From: Candidatus Aminicenantota bacterium
Lineage (GTDB): Bacteria; Acidobacteriota; Aminicenantia; Aminicenantales; Saccharicenantaceae
Assembly (NCBI GenBank): GCA_011048485.1
Contig: DSDX01000025.1
Location: 1 to 5,904 of the forward strand
Reading direction: 5' to 3'
DNA length: 5,904 nt
Below the pieces are notes generated by a model. The model was not told where the DNA came from. It searched no databases and saw only the letters and a list, made by a program, of their open reading frames with translations. Made by a program: the position numbers and the translations under genes. The first letter of the stretch is position 1. Each line of letters opens with the position of its first letter. Shown here one piece after another: positions 1 to 5,904 of this stretch.

Positions 1-2
1 AC

Positions 3-1742
3 AGGATCGGGCTCGACGAGGAGATCGTCTCCTCCCTCGAGGCCATTCACGACGAGATCTATTTCGACACACTCGATCTGCTCCGGGGCATCACCCGCTT
101 CGATCCCGAGGACAAGGACGTCGCGGCCGACACGTCGAGGTCCTCGGCTCCCGGGAATATCTACCCCTCCCTTCATCCCTCCCTCGAGGGGGCCCCGGCC
201 TCGGCCCGCGTCGTCCTCGAGGACTGGCCGGCCCCGGCGCCCCAGGTCGTTCTGAGATGGAAGGAAAAGGGCCACGAGGAGGTTACGCGGACGTTCGTCT
301 ACCCCTCTCTCGAACCGAAAGAGACCCGGGTCTCCCGGCTCGTGTTCGACGGACGGGCGGGGCGCGTCGCCGACGTTCTCATCGAGACCGAGTGGGAGAA
401 GGAGTCCGATTACTTGTCCGTTATCGACATCGCGGGCGCGTGGCGCCGGCTCTTCGACGCCGGGGTGGTCAAGGACCCGTTCCGCTTTCCCGGATTGGAC
501 GCCTTCACGCTTCGGGCCCGCCATCAGAACCGAGCCAAAGACGAGCGGCTGGCCGTCGTGCCCGCCAAGGGCCGGGGAGCCTTGTCCGACCGCGGCGGAG
601 ACAGAGGCGCCTCCAGCCCGGGCGGGCGGGCGCCGGGCGGCGTCGAGATCGTCACGACGCGCGAGATCATCTCGCCGGCGACGGCCGGGGAGATCGTTGG
701 GCGCCTGGCGGCCTTGCCGGGCGTCCGCGGCTACATCGGGGGAAGGTCGTACGAGGGCCGCGAGGTCCCCGTGCTCGAGCTCTTCCTGCCATTCGATCCC
801 TACGTCTCCCTGCCGCGCCTGGTCACCGTCAAGCCGACCCTCCAGGTCGTCGCCCGTCAGCACGCCAACGAGGTCTCCTCGACGAACTACCTCCTTCGAT
901 TCGCCGAGCTCCTGGCCCGCGACCCCGCCACCCGGGAGGCGCTGAAAAGCATGAACTTCGTCTTCGAGCCCCTGGAGAACCCGGACGGCGCGCAGCTGGC
1001 CTTTGAGATGCTGGAGAACGAGCCCTTCCACAGCCTCCACGCGGGGCGCTACGGCGCGCTCGGCGTCGACATGGGCTATCAGACCGGGACCAAGCCCCTC
1101 CTGCCAGAGGCCGCGGTGCGAAAGCGCCTCTACGAGCGCTGGGCGCCGGACATCTTTCTCAATCTCCACGGCTATCCCTCGCACGAGTGGGTCCAGCCGT
1201 TCTCGAACTACACGCCTTACCTCTTCCGAGACTACTGGATCCCGCGGGGCTGGTTCGCCTACTTCCGGTCGGTCCGCCTGCCGATCCACGAGGACCACAG
1301 GGAGGCGGGCGAGGCCCTGAGGAAGGCCATCGCCGACGAGCTCGCCTCGGATCCCGTTATCGCCGCCTCCAACCGCAAGTTCTACGCCCGCTACGAGCGC
1401 TGGGCGGCCCGCTGGGCGCCGCACCTGAACGAGCTCGAGATCGAGGGCGGCGTCAACATCTACGCCCGCCGCAGGGGACCGACCGAGAGCCGCTTGACGG
1501 CCCGGGCCCGGACGACCTTCAGCGAGCAGACCCCCGAGCTCATGGACGAGACGGCGACCGGGGACTGGCTCGACTTCCTCTGCGCCCAGGGCCTGGCCTA
1601 CCTCCGGGCCCATGTCGGCTACCTCGCCCGGGCGGATTACCCGGTCGTCCGGATCGAGGAGGAGGTCGGCGGCCGCGTCCGCCTGACCCTCGTCCGCAAG
1701 CGTCCCGGAGAGCCCGGGACGCGCGAGGGCCCCGGGCCCTGA
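3..1742 (+). CDS. M14-family zinc carboxypeptidase-like metallopeptidase, 5' end missing
   Basis: The reading frame is open from the left edge, so only the last 579 residues are seen and the true start and any signal peptide lie outside. It is probably a zinc exopeptidase that trims C-terminal residues of peptides. What is seen: an M14-style segment GRSYEGREVPVLEL before the core, then a zinc motif HANE (visible-part residues 287-290, H and E as ligands), NPDG at 326-329, and a third ligand candidate in LHGYPSHEW (H389). The likely catalytic Glu lies in FSEQTPE (E508); ELEIEGG at 478-484 is an alternative. The visible N-terminal part (about 1-188) is beta-rich and not recognised. It joins the catalytic part through a Gly/Arg/Ser-rich linker (about 189-213). 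M14 enzymes with long extra domains are often exported, but this cannot be tested here. The gene ends with TGA. The family call is firm; substrate and specificity are unknown. Confidence 0.85.
   Translation, partial: RIGLDEEIVSSLEAIHDEIYFDTLDLLRGITRFDPEDKDVAADTSRSSAPGNIYPSLHPSLEGAPASARVVLEDWPAPAPQVVLRWKEKGHEEVTRTFVYPSLEPKETRVSRLVFDGRAGRVADVLIETEWEKESDYLSVIDIAGAWRRLFDAGVVKDPFRFPGLDAFTLRARHQNRAKDERLAVVPAKGRGALSDRGGDRGASSPGGRAPGGVEIVTTREIISPATAGEIVGRLAALPGVRGYIGGRSYEGREVPVLELFLPFDPYVSLPRLVTVKPTLQVVARQHANEVSSTNYLLRFAELLARDPATREALKSMNFVFEPLENPDGAQLAFEMLENEPFHSLHAGRYGALGVDMGYQTGTKPLLPEAAVRKRLYERWAPDIFLNLHGYPSHEWVQPFSNYTPYLFRDYWIPRGWFAYFRSVRLPIHEDHREAGEALRKAIADELASDPVIAASNRKFYARYERWAARWAPHLNELEIEGGVNIYARRRGPTESRLTARARTTFSEQTPELMDETATGDWLDFLCAQGLAYLRAHVGYLARADYPVVRIEEEVGGRVRLTLVRKRPGEPGTREGPGP
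1700..1740 (+). repeat. Two tandem hairpins at the 3' end of the peptidase gene
   Basis: A perfect 9-bp stem, GCGTCCCGG / CCGGGACGC with a 5-nt loop, spans 1700-1722. It is followed at once by AGGGCCC-C-GGGCCCT at 1726-1740, which runs into the stop codon. A run of six T occurs only at 1758-1763, 17 nt after the second hairpin, so this is not a standard intrinsic terminator. It may slow RNA polymerase or protect the mRNA 3' end. It may also be a chance product of GC-rich codons in a low-complexity protein tail. Confidence 0.4.
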
Positions 1743-1767
1743 CCTTTACGAAGAGCCTTTTTTCGGA

Positions 1768-1798
1768 TTGGATTTCCGGTCCGGAATTCTGTTAAGAT
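1768..1798 (+). promoter_or_regulatory. Weak sigma-70-type promoter candidate for the sigma-54 regulator
   Basis: TAAGAT at 1793-1798 matches the -10 consensus at 4 of 6 positions, including the key A2 and T6. TTGGAT at 1768-1773 is a poor -35 (3 of 6), with a long 19-bp spacer. The segment lies in the short intergenic gap, where base composition becomes more AT-rich, 34 nt upstream of the start codon. This makes it plausible but unproven. Read-through from the peptidase gene is an alternative source of transcript. Confidence 0.3.
1774..1786. promoter_or_regulatory. Perfect 13-bp palindrome, candidate operator
   Basis: TTCCGG-T-CCGGAA is a perfect dyad with a single central base. It sits between the candidate -35 and -10 elements of the downstream regulator. 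A 1-nt loop cannot form a full hairpin and no T-run follows, so a protein-binding site is more likely than a terminator. Autoregulation by the encoded Fis-type HTH protein is possible but only inferred. Confidence 0.35.
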
Positions 1799-1823
1799 AG
1801 CGGCGCCGCCGCCGGATGCGAGC

Positions 1824-1829
1824 GGGGAG
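1824..1829 (+). promoter_or_regulatory. Shine-Dalgarno-like GGGGAG with short spacing
   Basis: GGGGAG ends 2 nt before the ATG at 1832, closer than the usual 5-9 nt. No better in-frame start exists just upstream. The protein sequence from this ATG enters the first receiver beta strand at once, which supports this start despite the spacing. Confidence 0.45.
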
Positions 1830-1831
1830 CG

Positions 1832-3199
1832 ATGGACGCGCAGACCAACCTGCTGATCATTTCCGACGACTTCTCGCTCTACGAGACCGTCAAGAAGGCG
1901 AAGGTGGCGTCCGACTACAACGTCTTCTTCGCCCAGACCGGTGACGCGTACCTCGACATCATCCGGGAGAACGGCATCCGGGCCGTCCTCGTCGATTCCG
2001 GCGACGCGCTCGCCGCCGCCGTGGTGATCCTGAAGAAGATCAAGAAGTCCGACGCCCTGGTCGACGTCCTCGTGGGCGGCGAGCCCGTGGGGCGCGAGGC
2101 CGCCCTCGATATCGTCCACGCCGGGGCCACGGATTTCGTGCCCAAGCCGTACGAGCGGGACATCCTCGGGGACCTCCTCCGCCGGATCTCCCGCAAGCGC
2201 GAGCTCCGCCGGGAGACCCTCCACCTCGAAAAGAAGCTGGAGCGCAAGTACGTCTTCCAGGGCTTGATCAGCCGCAACCCCGCCATGCTGGAGATCTTCG
2301 GCCTGGTCGAGAACATCGCCAAGTACTTCTCGAGCGTTCTCATCACGGGCGAGACCGGCACGGGCAAGGAGGTCGTCGCCCGGGCCATCCACGCCCTCAG
2401 CCCCCAGCGGGACAGCGCGCTCGTCGTCTGCGACTGCGCCTCCATACCCGAGAACCTCTTCGAGTCGGAGCTGTTCGGCTACAGGAAAGGGGCCTTCACC
2501 GGGGCCGACAGGGACAAGCGCGGCCTGTTCGCGGAGGCCGACGGCGGGACGATCCTCCTCGACGAGATCGCCGAGGTCCCGGTCGCGGTCCAAGCCAAGC
2601 TCCTCCGCGTCCTCGAGAGCCGCGAGTTCCGCCCCCTGGGGGCCAACGAGAGCACCGTGGTCGACGTCCGCGTCTTGGCGGCGACCAACCGGGACCTGGT
2701 CGAGGCTGTCCGGGCCGGCCGGTTCCGGGAGGACCTCCTGCACCGGCTGAACAAGGTCGTCATCGATCTCCCCCCGCTCCGGGAGCGTCTCGAGGACATC
2801 CCTCTGCTCGTCCGCCACTTTCTCCAGGCCGCCAACCGGAGCTTCTCGAAGAGCGTCCGCGGGGTCTCGCGCGAGGCCCAGAAGCTCTTTCTCAAGTACG
2901 GCTGGCCGGGGAACGTGCGTGAGCTGGCCAACGTCTTGGAGAGCGCCGTCCTGATCTGCAAGAAGGACTTCGTCGACGTCGTCAACCTGCCCAAGTACCT
3001 CCGCGATTATGTCCCGCCTCAGGGCGCGCTGGCCTTCGGCGGCCGCGGCCACCTCTCGACCCTCCAGGACCTCGAGAGGGACTACATCGCCTATCTGTTG
3101 AAGGTGACCAAAGGGAACCTGCGTCAGACGGCCAAGATCCTGGCCATCTCCAGGACAACGCTCTACAACAAGCTGGCCAAGTACGGGATGCGGGACTGA
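1832..3199 (+). CDS. Sigma-54-dependent NtrC-family transcriptional activator with an atypical receiver
   Basis: This 455-aa enhancer-binding protein should remodel the RNA polymerase-sigma-54 complex with ATP energy. The domain order is receiver-like (1-120), a charged helical linker (about 120-140), AAA+ (about 142-375) and a Fis-type HTH (about 427-453, GNLRQTAKILAISRTTLYNKL). AAA+ motifs are complete: Walker A GETGTGKE (173-180), the sigma-54 contact loop GAFTGA (220-225), Walker B TILLDE (240-245), ATNRD (284-288), an arginine-finger region FREDLLHRL (298-306) and GWPGNVREL (357-365). The receiver keeps D12/D13, D55 as candidate phospho-acceptor and K105. It has Gly (G82) where a Thr/Ser is expected and lacks the usual MPxxDG stretch after D55, so phosphorylation may be weak or absent. 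No histidine kinase lies nearby. The FleQ c-di-GMP motif LFRS appears as VFQG (141-144), so FleQ-like c-di-GMP binding is not supported. Length is normal for the family; targets are unknown. Confidence 0.95.
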   Translation: MDAQTNLLIISDDFSLYETVKKAKVASDYNVFFAQTGDAYLDIIRENGIRAVLVDSGDALAAAVVILKKIKKSDALVDVLVGGEPVGREAALDIVHAGATDFVPKPYERDILGDLLRRISRKRELRRETLHLEKKLERKYVFQGLISRNPAMLEIFGLVENIAKYFSSVLITGETGTGKEVVARAIHALSPQRDSALVVCDCASIPENLFESELFGYRKGAFTGADRDKRGLFAEADGGTILLDEIAEVPVAVQAKLLRVLESREFRPLGANESTVVDVRVLAATNRDLVEAVRAGRFREDLLHRLNKVVIDLPPLRERLEDIPLLVRHFLQAANRSFSKSVRGVSREAQKLFLKYGWPGNVRELANVLESAVLICKKDFVDVVNLPKYLRDYVPPQGALAFGGRGHLSTLQDLERDYIAYLLKVTKGNLRQTAKILAISRTTLYNKLAKYGMRD

Positions 3200-3230
3200 C
3201 CGGCCTTGACCGCCGTCAAGCGACGGCCGG
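3200..3230. terminator. Possible bidirectional terminator between convergent genes
   Basis: Only 16 bp separate the two stop codons. CTTGAC (3205-3210) and GTCAAG (3215-3220) form a 6-bp stem with a CGCC loop. Outer arms CCGGC and GCCGG (3200-3204 and 3226-3230) can extend it across a 5-nt bulge. The downstream arm lies inside the last codons of the cyclase gene. There is no T-run on either strand, so termination by this hairpin alone would be weak. Its position between convergent genes is the main support. Confidence 0.4.
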
Positions 3231-5666
3231 GGCGCTCTTCTTCGAAGTCTTGTCCTGGTACATCTTCCGGTCCGCGCGCGTGAGGAGCTCCTGGAGCGAG
3301 CACGGCTTGTCCGGGTCGTAGCGCACGACGCCCAGGCTGAAGGAGAGCGCATAGGCGGTCTCGGCCCGGGCGTTGCGGGCCTGGAGTTTCTCGCGCAGCC
3401 TGCGGGCCAGGGCGGCCGCTTTGCCCTCGACGACGTCGATGGCCAGGACGGCGAACTCGTCGCCGCCGATGCGGGCGATGATGTCGGAATCCCTGAAGAC
3501 ATCCCGGAGAAGGGCGGCCGCCTCGACGAGGGCAACGTCCCCCTCCTCGTGGCCGAAGGTGTCGTTGATCGCCTTGAGGTCGTCGAGGTCGGCGAAGAAG
3601 AGCGACATGTCCTTCTTGGTCCGGTGGGCCACCTTGATCTGCTGCTCGGCCAAGGTCATGAAGCCGCGGCGGTTGTAGGCCCTGGTCAACTCGTCGACGA
3701 GCGACATCTCCCGCAGGGCGTCCTCGGTCCGGGTCCGCTGGACGGCGATCGCGTAGAGGTCGGCCAGGCGCTCGACGGCCTTGAGATCGCGCTCGACATA
3801 GGGGTTGTCCGCGTTGGCCACGACGATCAGCCCGACGATGGTCCCCTCCATGATCGCCGGAACGGCCAGGAAATGGGCCACGGGGAGGTGCCAGGGCGGC
3901 ATGCCCGTATAGCGCGGGTCGAGGCCCGGCAGGGCGGTCACGATCGGCCTTTTCTTGTCCAGGACCCAGCGCCAGATCCCGGACCGGCCGTGCAGCGAGG
4001 CGTCGCCCGGGGGGTGCTCGTCGAGCATGGCCCGGGCGTCGGCGGTCATGGCCGAGGGAACGAGGCCCCCGGTCTGTCGATCGATATGGCCGACGAAAGC
4101 GGTGGCGCTCGAGGTCAAGCGGCGGGCCTGGTCCATGACCAGGGCCGACATCTCCTGGATGGGGGTCGGCGACAGGAGCCGTTCGGAAACTTCGCCCACC
4201 GCGGCCTGCAAGTGGACGACCCAGGCGTGCTCGTCCGTCATCCTCTTCCTGGCGGTGATGTCCTCGATGACGCCGTCATAAAAAAGGACCTTGCCCTGGG
4301 CGTCCTTGGCCGCCCGGCAGGAGTCCTCGGCCCAGAAACAGGTCCCGTCGGCCCTCCGGAGCTGGGATTCGAAGATCCCGACCATGGAGCTCGCGTCGAG
4401 GAAGGCCCGCTTGTGGTCACGGTCGCGCGGATCGTTGTGGAGGTCCCAGAAGCCGACCGCCTTCAGTGACTGAACATCCGAGTAGCCGAGCATGCGGGCC
4501 AGGGTCGGCGACGCGTCGAGGATCTTCCCATGAGGTGTCGTCCTGTAGATGCCGAGGGGGTAATTGAAGATGCGCGACAGCTTTTCGTCGTCCGAAGCCA
4601 GCGCCGCCTCGGCGCCCGCGGCCCGTTCGCGGGCGGCCTCGAGCGCCCGTGACATGCGCACGTTCGCCAGGGCCAGGCCCGAGATCCTGGCTAGGGCCAG
4701 AGCTAGATCGAGGCCCTGCTCGTCGCGGCTCAGTCCGTCGACACCCTCGAGCTCGAGGACCCCGAGGAGCTCGCGGCCCTGGGCGACCTTCAGGCAAAGG
4801 CTGGCCCGGTCGTCGGTCCAGGCGTGTTCGGCGTTAAGGGTCAGGATCCTGTCCCAAGGGGAACCCTCGGGGAAAGCGCGTCCCGAGAGGGAGTCCACGG
4901 AATGAAAACGCGCTTCACGGGGCCCGAGCAGGGCGCGGAAGATCTCGAGGACGCCGGTCTCCGCGCCCTCCATGGTCTTGGCGGAGGTGACGACGCCGAG
5001 GAGTTGCCCGACCCGGGCGTAGTCGGAGAGGCGCCGGCCGATAAGGGCCACCCTTTCGTCGGCCTCCGTCCCGAGCAGCTCCAGGCGCCAGGCGAGCGCG
5101 ACCTCGGCCAAGGCCATGCGGAAGTGCTCCAGCCCGACCGGGTGGACCTCGCAGGGCAGGCGGAGGAAGCGTCCGAAGGTTTTGAGATCGCGTTCGACGC
5201 CGGGATAGGCGCCCGTATCGAGGAGGACGACCTTGCGGGCCACATCGCGAAAAAAGGACTGGGCGGCCTTGCGGTCCTGGCCCCAGCGGGCCTCGACGTG
5301 CCTGTCCCAATTCCTGAGCCACCCGGGCAGGACCGGGAGCGCGCCCTCATGAAGAAGGGCATCGAGCGCGTCCTTCCCCGCGACCCACTCCGCGCAGGGG
5401 CTCTTGCGAAAGAGCCGGCAGGTCCCGTCGAGTCCGATCTCCTTCGCCGGCCGGGTCAGGCAGGATCCCCCGACAACGCCGGCCAGGCAGCCATCCCCCC
5501 GGCAAGAAGCTACGGCTTCTTTGAGCCTCTTCCATGTCGATTCGCTCAGGTCACAATCGGCCTGATGGACATGGAAGAGGACGGAGTCGAATTCCGGCGA
5601 TCCCTGGACGGCCCGGATCTCGGCCTCGAAGCCGTCGCAGGCGATCAAGCCGAATCGATGAGCCAT
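3216..5666 (-). CDS. Diguanylate cyclase with DUF1638-like, GAF, PAS and GAF sensor domains
   Basis: This 816-aa soluble protein should condense two GTP into c-di-GMP in the cytoplasm; no membrane segment or signal peptide is seen. Residues 1-195 resemble DUF1638, with strand-like FGLIAC, GVVGGSC, the mid-domain motif LPGWLRNWDRHV (113-124) and LLDTGAYPG (148-156). The family has no assigned function and this match is from memory. Eight Cys occur here (10, 38, 55, 60, 69, 83, 91, 172). A GAF-like domain follows (about 205-338), then a short coiled coil (about 340-362), PAS with its C-terminal PAC part (about 360-476) and a second GAF (about 485-645). The GGDEF domain (about 653-812) has DELTRAYNRRGF, metal Asp D693, GGDEF at 734-738 and the I-site RDSD (725-728) exactly five residues before it. 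The cyclase is therefore predicted active and product-inhibited. The ATG start fits the first strand of the N-terminal domain. A weak GGCGGG lies 8 nt upstream. The cyclase call is firm; the N-terminal family is moderately sure. Confidence 0.93.
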   Translation of the reverse strand: MAHRFGLIACDGFEAEIRAVQGSPEFDSVLFHVHQADCDLSESTWKRLKEAVASCRGDGCLAGVVGGSCLTRPAKEIGLDGTCRLFRKSPCAEWVAGKDALDALLHEGALPVLPGWLRNWDRHVEARWGQDRKAAQSFFRDVARKVVLLDTGAYPGVERDLKTFGRFLRLPCEVHPVGLEHFRMALAEVALAWRLELLGTEADERVALIGRRLSDYARVGQLLGVVTSAKTMEGAETGVLEIFRALLGPREARFHSVDSLSGRAFPEGSPWDRILTLNAEHAWTDDRASLCLKVAQGRELLGVLELEGVDGLSRDEQGLDLALALARISGLALANVRMSRALEAARERAAGAEAALASDDEKLSRIFNYPLGIYRTTPHGKILDASPTLARMLGYSDVQSLKAVGFWDLHNDPRDRDHKRAFLDASSMVGIFESQLRRADGTCFWAEDSCRAAKDAQGKVLFYDGVIEDITARKRMTDEHAWVVHLQAAVGEVSERLLSPTPIQEMSALVMDQARRLTSSATAFVGHIDRQTGGLVPSAMTADARAMLDEHPPGDASLHGRSGIWRWVLDKKRPIVTALPGLDPRYTGMPPWHLPVAHFLAVPAIMEGTIVGLIVVANADNPYVERDLKAVERLADLYAIAVQRTRTEDALREMSLVDELTRAYNRRGFMTLAEQQIKVAHRTKKDMSLFFADLDDLKAINDTFGHEEGDVALVEAAALLRDVFRDSDIIARIGGDEFAVLAIDVVEGKAAALARRLREKLQARNARAETAYALSFSLGVVRYDPDKPCSLQELLTRADRKMYQDKTSKKSAPAVA

Positions 5667-5689
5667 TCGCGGTACCCGCCAGACAATAT

Positions 5690-5706
5690 TGTTCTATTAT
5701 TGAACA
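5690..5706. promoter_or_regulatory. 17-bp dyad operator candidate, proximal copy
   Basis: TGTTCTATTATTGAACA has arms TGTTC/GAACA and an A/T core. Only one base pair in the dyad is mismatched. With the predicted promoter it covers about +1 to +16 of the cyclase transcript, a position where a bound protein would block initiation. It matches the distal copy at all but one base. Confidence 0.65.
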
Positions 5707-5711
5707 TAAAG

Positions 5712-5741
5712 ATTTTACAACCTATCAACTATTTAAGTCAA
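5712..5741 (-). promoter_or_regulatory. Sigma-70 promoter of the diguanylate cyclase gene
   Basis: On the minus strand, TTGACT (complement of 5736-5741) and TAAAAT (complement of 5712-5717) each match the -35 and -10 consensus at 5 of 6 positions, with an 18-bp spacer. Transcription would start near 5705, leaving a leader of about 39 nt before the ATG. It lies in DNA of about 26% GC, which raises the chance of random matches, but its position and spacing are good. Confidence 0.6.
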
Positions 5742-5769
5742 GCTTTTTGATATAGATATGTAGAATCAT

Positions 5770-5786
5770 TGTTCTAATATTGAACA
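5770..5786. promoter_or_regulatory. 17-bp dyad operator candidate, distal copy
   Basis: TGTTCTAATATTGAACA differs from the proximal copy at one central base. Identity extends outward, giving 19 of 20 matching bases over 5768-5787. Its centre (5778) is 80 bp from the other centre (5698), and it lies about 29 bp upstream of the predicted -35 box. It could be a second repressor site for DNA looping, an activator site, or the operator of a divergent gene to the right of the window. Confidence 0.65.
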
Positions 5787-5904
5787 TTTATGTGAATCCA
5801 AGAATTCATATAAGTCGTTTATTCGCATATTTTTAAGTACGTTAATTCGTTTTATGATTGATTTCTTGAAATTGGCTAGACATGCATGCCCATCCGGGTT
5901 AGCC

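Larger units (their letters stand above)
5667..5904. other. AT-rich non-coding region upstream of the cyclase gene
   Basis: GC falls from about 70% in the genes to about 26% over 5701-5880. The region holds the cyclase promoter and two dyads. An imperfect direct repeat lies further right: TAAGTCGTTTATTCG at 5811-5825 and TAAGTACGTTAATTCG at 5834-5849, starting 23 bp apart. No credible open frame or RNA gene was seen. A TATGAT at 5853-5858 could be a rightward -10 box, but it lacks a good -35. GC appears to rise again in the last 20 bases, so coding DNA may begin just beyond the edge. Confidence 0.6.

Noticed and set aside
257..1006. A 249-aa plus-strand frame overlapping the peptidase
   Set aside because: It is an Arg/Gly/Pro-rich shadow in another frame; the peptidase frame carries the zinc motifs.
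1637..3535. A 632-aa open frame on the minus strand, antisense to the sigma-54 regulator
   Set aside because: It mirrors a gene with full domain motifs, shows no recognisable domain, and spans the ends of three real genes. Long antisense frames are common in GC-rich DNA.
3549..4469. A 306-aa plus-strand frame opposite the cyclase gene
   Set aside because: Composition is rich in Gly, His, Asp and Val with no motif, as expected for the complement of GC-rich codons. The opposite strand encodes clear PAS, GAF and GGDEF domains.
4824..5750. A 308-aa plus-strand frame running from the cyclase gene into the AT-rich region
   Set aside because: It is mostly the antisense of the DUF1638-like and GAF segments, and its tail merely reads through the promoter region. 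There is no domain or ribosome site.
5690..5786. The twin dyads as a two-repeat CRISPR fragment or insertion-sequence ends
   Set aside because: There are only two copies in direct orientation with an ordinary promoter between them. No cas or transposase gene and no flanking target duplication is present.
5873..5889. TGGC followed by TGC, considered as a sigma-54 -24/-12 promoter
   Set aside because: The GG-to-GC spacing is 2 bp off the required distance, and the flanking consensus bases are missing.

Overview
The window comes from a GC-rich bacterium. A sampled coding line is 70% GC, and third codon positions are mostly G or C. It carries part of an M14 metallopeptidase gene, a sigma-54 enhancer-binding regulator and a long diguanylate cyclase. 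The style (large M14 peptidase, NtrC-type regulator, multi-sensor GGDEF protein) suits Acidobacteriota, Aminicenantes or a delta-proteobacterial-type lineage. No marker gene is present, so this placement is only an impression.

Layout. Positions 3-1742 (+) are the 3' part of an M14 zinc carboxypeptidase-like gene that runs in from the left edge. A short spacer (1743-1831) with lower GC holds a weak promoter candidate and a perfect 13-bp palindrome. Positions 1832-3199 (+) encode a 455-aa NtrC-family activator with a complete AAA+ domain and a Fis-type HTH, but with an atypical receiver. After 16 bp comes a convergent gene at 3216-5666 (-), with an interrupted inverted repeat at the junction. 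It encodes an 816-aa soluble protein: a Cys-rich DUF1638-like N-terminal domain, then GAF, PAS, GAF and a canonical GGDEF domain with an inhibitory I-site. From about 5681 to the right edge the DNA is about 26% GC, has no convincing gene, and contains a good sigma-70 promoter reading into the cyclase gene. Two nearly identical 17-bp dyads flank this promoter, 80 bp apart centre to centre.

How the parts may work together. The cyclase should make c-di-GMP in the cytoplasm in response to whatever its DUF1638-like, GAF and PAS domains sense. Its promoter looks tightly controlled by a dimeric DNA-binding protein acting at two operators. The neighbouring sigma-54 activator is convergent, so it is not co-transcribed with the cyclase. 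No -24/-12 promoter was found in the intergenic DNA, so its target is probably elsewhere. The peptidase looks unrelated to the signalling pair. The most novel items are the DUF1638-like/GGDEF fusion and the twin-operator promoter in the AT-rich island.
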